DNA from: an uncultured Collinsella sp.
GTDB taxonomy: Bacteria > Actinomycetota > Coriobacteriia > Coriobacteriales > Coriobacteriaceae
Direction: 5' to 3'
Length of the DNA: 64,000 nucleotides
Assembly (NCBI GenBank): GCA_900541675.1
Contig: UQKU01000003.1
Location: 1 to 64,000 of the forward strand
The notes under the pieces are model-generated. The model saw only the letters and a list, made by a program, of their open reading frames with translations, was not told the DNA's origin and did no database searches. Both the position numbers and the translations under genes were made by a program. Shown here in pieces: positions 58,561 to 64,000 of this stretch (its first letter is position 1; each line of letters starts with the position of its first letter).

Positions 58561-59337
58561 TTAGAAGCGCAGCGACAGGCAAGAAAGGCCACCGTCGACC
58601 TTGCGATACTCGGAGGTATCGACGACGAGCGTCTTGTAGCCCAGATCCTGCACGGCCTTGAGCACGGTCGGATAGCCCTCGGCGACGATGACCGTACCGT
58701 TGACCCAGATGCAGTTGGCGCCGTAAGCCTCGTCCTCGGGCACGATGATCTTGTTGTACTGGGCAAAGTCGGGTTTATCGATAAACTCACCGGAGACGAG
58801 CATGTTGTTGTCCTCGATGTAGTTGACGCCCGTCTTGAGGTGCAGGACCTCCTCCAGCGGAACCTCGGAACCCTCGAGGCCCCAGCCCTCGAGAATCTCG
58901 CAGAACTGGCGGATGCCCTCTTCGTTGGTGCGAGCGGAGCGACCGACGTAGAAATGGTCGCCGACCATCATGACGTCGCCGCCGTCGAGCGTGCCCGGAG
59001 AAACGATGTGCTTGACATGCTCGTCGTCAAAGAAGCGACGGACGGCCGGCTCGATCTCGTCCTTCTCGCCGTTGCGGCTATCGGCGCCGGGGTTGGTAAT
59101 GATGGCGCCGCAGCGAGTGATAACGGCCGGATCTTCGACGAAGCAGCTGTCAGGATACTGCTCGAGTGCCGGCAGCACCGAGACATCCACGCCGCACTGC
59201 TCGAGCGCATGCTCGTAATCGTAGTGCTCCTCGATGGCGCGCTCGTAGATGGGCTGGCCAAGCTCGGGGGCACTCGTGATGCCATTGCTCAGGGACTTGC
59301 CGGGGCGGCGGATGATGACGTGGCTGAACTTGGTCAT
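58561..59337 (-). CDS. Dimethylarginine dimethylaminohydrolase-like protein
   Basis: A 258-residue guanidine-modifying hydrolase. YPDSCFVEDPAVI near residue 60 (Asp/Glu substrate contacts), PGTLDGGDVMMVGDHFYVGRSARTNEEG with the catalytic His region, and the nucleophile Cys in VDGGLSCLSLRF at the very C-terminus match DDAH. The reaction would be hydrolysis of methylarginines or arginine to citrulline. An arginine-deiminase-like role cannot be excluded. Confidence 0.88.
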   Translation of the reverse strand: MTKFSHVIIRRPGKSLSNGITSAPELGQPIYERAIEEHYDYEHALEQCGVDVSVLPALEQYPDSCFVEDPAVITRCGAIITNPGADSRNGEKDEIEPAVRRFFDDEHVKHIVSPGTLDGGDVMMVGDHFYVGRSARTNEEGIRQFCEILEGWGLEGSEVPLEEVLHLKTGVNYIEDNNMLVSGEFIDKPDFAQYNKIIVPEDEAYGANCIWVNGTVIVAEGYPTVLKAVQDLGYKTLVVDTSEYRKVDGGLSCLSLRF

Positions 59338-59433
59338 GATGATCCTCCTTGGATCTCTTAGCAGAGAGCGGGACTTCTTCGCGCCCGCCTTCCTTTCGAT
59401 GGCTTTATCTTAGTGCGGTTTTCCTGTTTTGTA

Positions 59434-59447
59434 TATTGTATACAATA
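59434..59447. promoter_or_regulatory. GntR/FadR-type operator
   Basis: TATTGTATACAATA is a perfect 14-bp palindrome containing TTGTATACAA, in line with the TNGTNNNACNA pattern of FadR-subfamily GntR regulators. It lies in the 255-bp gap between the divergent dimethylargininase and GntR genes. Confidence 0.7.
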
Positions 59448-59592
59448 CTGAACGGTAGATATTCATCGGTAAGCGTATTCTTACGTATCGGCGCAAAGTA
59501 GCACGATTTAGCTGGTCGTTCTATAATTCAATTGAGCTATTCAAGCGAAACGTATTTAATTTTAGAAATATACAGTTAAGGAACATAAGCTC

Positions 59593-60243
59593 ATGGAAAC
59601 GCTCAGAAGGCCCCTGAAGGACCACGTATACGACTATATTTCGAGCCGTATTGACGCCGGCGAGTTGTCCGCCGGCGACCGGCTGAGCGAGCAGACGATC
59701 TGCGATGCCATGGGCGTGTCGCGCACGCCGGTCCGCGAAGCGCTCATCCAGCTGGCAAGCGATGGCTACCTGGACAATCTCCCCCGCCGCGGATTCCGCG
59801 TCCGTGGGTTCGATCAGCAAAACGCCGTTGAAGTCTTTGAGATTATGGGACCGCTCGACGGGCAGGCCGCATATCTCTCCTGTCCGAACCTAACCGACGA
59901 TGACATTACGCAGCTGAAATTTCTCGTCGGCTCTATGGACCTCGCGATCCAAGGCGGTCTCATCCGAAAGTACGACGACATTCAGCGAGACTTTCATCTG
60001 ACGTACTTCAACCGCTGCGGCAACGACCGTCTGCGCGATATGATCTCGCAGCTCGAGCGCTGCTTTATCAAGCGCGATTACGAGACTGTCGACCAGGAGA
60101 CGGCGTGCAAACTGCTCAATAAAGCCAACAACGAACATGCCCATATTCTTGAGTTGTTCGAAGCACGAGATGCGACGGGCGTGCGCGACTACGTTCGCGA
60201 TGTCCATTGGAACACAGAAAACGCCCAGTTCACCGTCTGGTAG
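59593..60243 (+). CDS. GntR family regulator, FadR subfamily
   Basis: A 216-residue regulator. The winged helix (about residues 8-70) has LSAGDRLSEQTICDAMGVSRTPVREALIQLASDGYL, the classical GntR pattern; the FCD ligand domain follows, with metal-ligand type residues in DIQRDFHLTYF and NNEHAHILELF. It likely senses an amino-acid-derived ligand and controls the divergent transporter/hydrolase operon. Ribosome site TTAAGGAA. Confidence 0.93.
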   Translation: METLRRPLKDHVYDYISSRIDAGELSAGDRLSEQTICDAMGVSRTPVREALIQLASDGYLDNLPRRGFRVRGFDQQNAVEVFEIMGPLDGQAAYLSCPNLTDDDITQLKFLVGSMDLAIQGGLIRKYDDIQRDFHLTYFNRCGNDRLRDMISQLERCFIKRDYETVDQETACKLLNKANNEHAHILELFEARDATGVRDYVRDVHWNTENAQFTVW

Positions 60244-60286
60244 GAAAGCAACAAGGGACAACGTCGGTCTTAAACCTTGGCGCCGC

Positions 60287-60455
60287 ACCGCCCAAACTGA
60301 TCCGTTTTCCTCCGTCCCCAAGGGATCATTCTTTTGACAACGACAGCGAAAGCCCGTCAGAGCGAGCAAGGTGCCTTGAAACGAGGCGGCATTGACCTTC
60401 TGGTCATGCCGCCGAAGTTGAAAGGCAGATTGCCGCCCTGGCGGGCTCGCAGCGT
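60287..60455 (+). ncRNA. Structured element B (RNA-like, shared with 37.7 kb)
   Basis: The same 30-nt block (60298-60327) opens the element. P1 is AGCCCGTCAG/CTGGCGGGCT (60351-60360 with 60438-60447), P2 GCAA/TTGC (60366-60369 with 60430-60433) and P3 60385-60413 ending in GACCTTCTGGTC. Every helix has bases different from copy A but stays paired, while AGCG, AAGGTG, TGAAA and GGCAGA between helices are retained. It lies between the convergent GntR and hydrolase genes. Confidence 0.7.
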
Positions 60456-60488
60456 CAAGTGGTTACGCGGTTTGGTAAAACGCCGTAA

Positions 60489-61391
60489 CTAAAACCCGTG
60501 GCGCTCCAGGAAGCGGAAGGCTAGGCGAATCCAAGGACGGACCGCCACCTGCTTGTCCTCGTTGTCGACCGCGGTGTTGGCGTTGCCGAGCGAAAGGCCG
60601 TGGCCGCCCTGGTCAAAGACGTGCATCTCGCATGCGACGCCTTCCTCGGCCATGCGCTGCGCAAACGGATAGACCTGCGCGATCGGCGCCGTCTTGTCGT
60701 CGGACACGCCCCACACAAAGGTCGGTGGCATCTGACGCGAAACATGTGTGGTGGGGCAGATGTCGGCCAGATGCTCGTCAGTTGCCTCGCCGCCCGTCAC
60801 CATCGACAGGTAGTCGTTGAGCAAATCGCGCCCCGTCTTGCCGCCCGTCTTGGGCACGCGCAAGTCAATGCGCGGATCGCGCGTCTGCATGTCGCGCACA
60901 TAGGCAAGGTCGAGCAGCGGATAGCCCAGCACCACGGCATCGGGACGAATATCGTCCGGACGCGCCCCTGCCAGGCCCGCGAAGGGACCAGTCTTCCATT
61001 GCGTTGCCAGCGAAGCGCTGATCATGCCGCCTGCCGAGAAGCCCACGACGCACACGCGCTTGGGATCGACATGCCACTCGTCGGCGTTGGCGCGCACCGT
61101 GGCGACCATCTTGGCAAGGTCTGCCTGCGGGTGCGGAAAGCTCACATCGCCCGTGCCACTCGTCACATAGTTGAGCACAAAGGCCTGGTAGCCGCGGTCC
61201 AAAAACGCAAACGCCACCGGGTCCTGCTCGTGCGGAGCGATATGCGTAAACCCGCCTCCGCCGCAGATGATCACCGCGGGGCGGCGGCCATTGGGCTTGT
61301 CGGGCAGCGGCTCGGCACCCAAATACGTAAACGTCGCTGGATATTCCTCGGTCGGCTCCTCGCCCCACAGCGCGTGGTTCTCGACAATCAT
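60489..61391 (-). CDS. Alpha/beta hydrolase (acetyl-esterase-like)
   Basis: A 300-residue serine hydrolase. The oxyanion region VIICGGGGFTHIAPHEQDPVA near residue 46, the nucleophile elbow CVVGFSAGGMISASLA (Ser near 116), an acidic residue in VWGVSDDKTAP and the catalytic His in FDQGGHGLSLG complete the triad. No signal peptide, so it is cytoplasmic. It may deacetylate sugars or xylan fragments. The start at 61391 follows GGGAGC; an in-frame start 113 codons upstream gives unrelated sequence. Confidence 0.9.
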   Translation of the reverse strand: MIVENHALWGEEPTEEYPATFTYLGAEPLPDKPNGRRPAVIICGGGGFTHIAPHEQDPVAFAFLDRGYQAFVLNYVTSGTGDVSFPHPQADLAKMVATVRANADEWHVDPKRVCVVGFSAGGMISASLATQWKTGPFAGLAGARPDDIRPDAVVLGYPLLDLAYVRDMQTRDPRIDLRVPKTGGKTGRDLLNDYLSMVTGGEATDEHLADICPTTHVSRQMPPTFVWGVSDDKTAPIAQVYPFAQRMAEEGVACEMHVFDQGGHGLSLGNANTAVDNEDKQVAVRPWIRLAFRFLERHGF

Positions 61392-61635
61392 ATGTGCTCC
61401 CTTCGCGCAAATTACGCGCCCTTGCTTTTCGCGTCTAAGCGTACCCCACTTGAACCCGTGGCACAGAAACACTTCAGCAATAAGCCTCCCTTCAACTGAT
61501 ATATCACATAATCCCAGCTCAGAGGTATCACTGAGCAGCGTAGAATAGGGGGCGTTGACCAAGCCGCGAAACACATATGAAACGTTTCCGGCAAACCAAA
61601 CGCGCGATATGCGCCTATTTAAGTTGGAGGCAACT

Positions 61636-62199
61636 ATGGGTCTGCTCGATTCGCTTAAGTCCACCTTCACCTCGACGGGCGAGGCGTCCGTTCCGCCCGC
61701 AGCAAGCTTCGCCACCCGCGAAGGCGTCATCTATGCCCCCGTCAACGGCGTGCTCGTCAACCTGAACGAGGTCCCCGACGAGACGATCGCCTCGGGCATG
61801 CTTGGCCAGGGCTATGGCATCGAGCCCATTACCGGCACCATCTATGCGCCCGCCAACGGCCGCATCGGCGCCACCACCGTCACCAACCACTCCATTGGCA
61901 TGATCACCGAGGACGGTCTTCGCGTGTTCATCCATGTTGGCCTGGGCACCGTGGAAATGAACGGCAAGGGTTTTGCCCGCTTTGTCGAGATGGGCGATGT
62001 GGTCAAGGCAGGCCAGCCGCTCATCAGCTTCGACCGCGAGGCCATTAAGGCCGCTGGCCACGAGGACATCGTGACCGTCATCGTCTCCGAGCTCGATCGC
62101 CTTAAGAGCATCGACCATGTCGGCGAGTCTGGAACGCTTATCGGCGGCAACCCGCTCGTCAAGCTGGGCGACCCGCTGCTGGTAGCCAAGACCAAGTAG
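61636..62199 (+). CDS. crr: PTS glucose-type EIIA
   Basis: A 187-residue stand-alone EIIA-Glc-type protein. IYAPVNGVLVNLNEVPDETIASGMLGQGYGIEP near residue 32, TNHSIGMITEDGLRVFIHVGLGTVEMNGKGF (phospho-acceptor His in FIHVGL and the second His in TNHSIG) and GDVVKAGQPLISFD are present; the usual IDTVEL has Gly in place of Asp here (GLGTVEM). It may phosphorylate unfused EIIBC or EIIC partners. The start follows TTGGAGG; an earlier in-frame start is unsupported. Confidence 0.93.
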   Translation: MGLLDSLKSTFTSTGEASVPPAASFATREGVIYAPVNGVLVNLNEVPDETIASGMLGQGYGIEPITGTIYAPANGRIGATTVTNHSIGMITEDGLRVFIHVGLGTVEMNGKGFARFVEMGDVVKAGQPLISFDREAIKAAGHEDIVTVIVSELDRLKSIDHVGESGTLIGGNPLVKLGDPLLVAKTK

Positions 62200-62236
62200 C
62201 CAGGCCCCGCGCCACACAGCCAAAAGGCACCACGCC

Positions 62237-62270
62237 AAGCGCCCGCGACCATTTGGCCGCGGGCGCTTTT
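62237..62270 (+). terminator. Terminator after EIIA gene
   Basis: AAGCGCCCGCG pairs with CGCGGGCGCTT and is followed by TTTT, 38 nt past the EIIA stop. Confidence 0.92.
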
Positions 62271-62380
62271 CGTTTGAAAAACCATCCCGCCAATGCCTTA
62301 TCTGTATAGCCCAAATGAGCCGAGCTGCTAGAATATCGAACTGTATGGATAACTATCATTCAACCGTTATGGGAGGATAC

Positions 62381-63784
62381 GTGAACCGCACCAAAATCGC
62401 GCAGCTCTATGCTGATGCCGAGTCGCTCGGCGGCCAGACCGTCACCGTCGCCGGCTGGGTCAAGTCCATCCGCGACATGAAGAACTTTGGCTTTGTTACG
62501 CTCAACGACGGCAGCTGCTTCCGCGACCTGCAGGTCGTCATGAACCGCGAGGCACTCGACAACTACGACGAGATCGCCCATCAAAATGTCTCGGCCGCCC
62601 TCATCTGCACCGGCACCGTCAAGCTGACCCCCGATGCGCCCCAGCCTTTCGAGCTTTCTGCCACTTCCATCGAGGTCGAGGGCGTCAGCGCCCCGGATTA
62701 CCCGCTGCAGAAGAAGCGTGCAACCGTCGAGTTCCTGCGCACCCAGCAGCACCTGCGCCCGCGCACCAACCTGTTCCGCGCCGTGTTCCGCATCCGCTCT
62801 GTCGCGGCTGCCGCCATCCACCGCTTCTTCCAGGAGCAGGGCTTTGTCTACGTCAACACCCCCATCATCACCACGAGTGACTGCGAGGGCGCCGGCGAGA
62901 TGTTCCGCGTGACCACGCTCGACCCCAAAAATCCGCCCCTCACCGAGTCCGGCGAGGTCGACTGGAGCCAAGACTTCTTTGGCAAGCACGCGAGCCTCAC
63001 CGTGTCCGGTCAGCTCAATGCCGAGAACTTTGCCATGGCCTTTGGCGACGTGTACACCTTTGGCCCCACCTTCCGCGCCGAGAACTCCAACACCACGCGC
63101 CATGCCGCCGAGTTTTGGATGATCGAGCCCGAGATGGCCTTTGCCGATCTGAACGACTACATGGATAACGCCGAGGCCATGCTCAAGTACGTCCTTAAGG
63201 ACGTTATGGCCACCTGTCCCGACGAGCTCAACATGCTCAACAAGTTTGTGGACAAGGGCCTGATCGAGCGCCTGGACCACGTGGCAAACTCCGACTTTGC
63301 CCGCGTTACCTACACCGAGGCCGTCGAGATCCTGGAGCAGGCAGTCGCTGCTGGCCACCAGTTTGATTACCCCGTCAGCTGGGGCATCGACCTGCAGACC
63401 GAGCATGAGCGTTTCCTGACCGAGGAGCACTTTAAGCGCCCGACCTTCGTAACCGACTACCCGGCAGAGATCAAGGCCTTCTACATGCGCATGAACGACG
63501 ACGGCAAGACCGTCGCCGCCGCCGACTGCCTGGTGCCGGGCATCGGCGAGATTATCGGTGGCTCCCAGCGCGAGGAGCGCCTGGACCTGCTCGAGGCCCG
63601 TATCAAGGACCTGGGCATGAATCCCGAGCAGTACAAGTACTACCTTGACCTGCGCCGCTACGGTTCCTGCAAGCACGCCGGCTACGGTCTGGGCTTCGAG
63701 CGCTTGGTGATGTACCTCACCGGCGTGGGCAACATCCGCGACGTCCTGCCGCACCCGCGCACCGTGGGCAACGCCGACTTCTAA
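62381..63784 (+). CDS. asnS: Asparaginyl-tRNA synthetase
   Basis: A 467-residue class IIb synthetase. The N-terminal OB fold has VTVAGWVKSIRDMKNFGFVTLNDGS; class II motif 1 includes FFQEQGFVYVNTPIIT, motif 2 FRAENSNTTRHAAEFWMIEPE and motif 3 GLGFERLVMYLTG. The GTG at 62381 is chosen because GGGAGGA lies six bases upstream; an ATG at 62369 would place that site inside the gene. It charges tRNA-Asn with asparagine directly. Confidence 0.96.
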   Translation: MNRTKIAQLYADAESLGGQTVTVAGWVKSIRDMKNFGFVTLNDGSCFRDLQVVMNREALDNYDEIAHQNVSAALICTGTVKLTPDAPQPFELSATSIEVEGVSAPDYPLQKKRATVEFLRTQQHLRPRTNLFRAVFRIRSVAAAAIHRFFQEQGFVYVNTPIITTSDCEGAGEMFRVTTLDPKNPPLTESGEVDWSQDFFGKHASLTVSGQLNAENFAMAFGDVYTFGPTFRAENSNTTRHAAEFWMIEPEMAFADLNDYMDNAEAMLKYVLKDVMATCPDELNMLNKFVDKGLIERLDHVANSDFARVTYTEAVEILEQAVAAGHQFDYPVSWGIDLQTEHERFLTEEHFKRPTFVTDYPAEIKAFYMRMNDDGKTVAAADCLVPGIGEIIGGSQREERLDLLEARIKDLGMNPEQYKYYLDLRRYGSCKHAGYGLGFERLVMYLTGVGNIRDVLPHPRTVGNADF

Positions 63785-63830
63785 TCGTCTGACGCTAGCT
63801 CGCGTCGCCACACGCCAACGCTCATCGCAC

Positions 63831-63866
63831 AAGCGTCTCTCGACATCGGTCGAGAGACGCTTTTTT
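63831..63866 (+). terminator. Terminator after asnS
   Basis: AAGCGTCTCTCG pairs with CGAGAGACGCTT followed by a T6 run, 47 nt past the asnS stop. The remaining bases to 64000 show no gene. Confidence 0.93.
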
Positions 63867-64000
63867 CAACAGCATCCGTCAAGCTTTTGGCAAGTTTTTG
63901 GTCAGTTGAGCAGGGCTGTTGAAAACTCGACCCGCCGTTTGCCGACGACTACCGACCGCCCAGAGCGCCCTGCGCCCCTGGGAAAGCCCCGCGTCCTAGG

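Overview
The window reads as a high-GC chromosome segment from a Coriobacteriia-type gut actinobacterium, most likely Collinsella or a close relative. This is inferred from protein character (fused AccD-AccA, FabK-type type II fatty-acid cluster, FeoA-FeoB fusion, Coriobacteria-like RpoB/RpoC) and was not tested by a database search. Most genes lie on the minus strand.

Layout. 1-5.8 kb: purine/selenium-hydroxylase-associated genes (truncated YgfK-like protein, SsnA aminohydrolase, xanthine/uracil permease), a YheO-type PAS regulator and RidA. 6-9.2 kb: U32 peptidase and an RluA-type pseudouridine synthase. 9.6-11.5 kb: a DeoR regulator with a Gfo/Idh/MocA oxidoreductase. 11.9-17.7 kb: S10 cluster rplC-D-W-B-rpsS-rplV-rpsC-rplP-rpmC-rpsQ-rplN-rplX, ending at a terminator after rplX. 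18.1-21.3 kb: histidine phosphatase, CDF exporter and PTS EIIC. 21.4-30.6 kb: a complete FAS-II cluster fabH-acpP-fabK-fabD-fabG-fabF-accB-fabZ-accC-accDA with birA divergent. 31.6-35.0 kb: rpsL-rpsG-fusA-rpsJ. 35.5-37.1 kb: an ECF sigma/anti-sigma pair between two direct repeats. 37.9-48.4 kb: rplJ-rplL, galU, rpoB, rpoC. 48.9-54.1 kb: aminotransferase, unknown protein, DNA glycosylase, GH13 amylase and MFS exporter. 54.2-56.5 kb: feoAB. 57-60.2 kb: amino-acid antiporter, dimethylargininase and GntR regulator. 60.5-63.8 kb: alpha/beta hydrolase, PTS EIIA and asnS.

Reading the minus strand from 48.4 kb downward gives rplJ-rplL-(galU)-rpoB-rpoC-(sigma cassette)-rpsL-rpsG-fusA-rpsJ-(14-kb FAS block)-rplC...rplX. 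This is the ancestral beta-str-S10 supercluster in its original order and orientation, opened by three insertions.

The most unusual material is non-coding. (1) Four copies of a giant hairpin family share a 64-69 nt conserved core and have perfect or near-perfect 35-41 bp arms; across lineages the arm sequences are unrelated. Three copies sit just upstream of ribosomal-protein operon promoters. (2) Two copies of a structured, RNA-like element show base-pair covariation in three helices. (3) A tandem array of three hairpins has an ~80-nt period. (4) Other palindromes carry GGGAC/GTCCC boxes. On the protein side, RpoC carries a C-terminal domain resembling the RNA polymerase alpha-CTD, and RpoB has an enlarged loop at the fork-loop-2 position.
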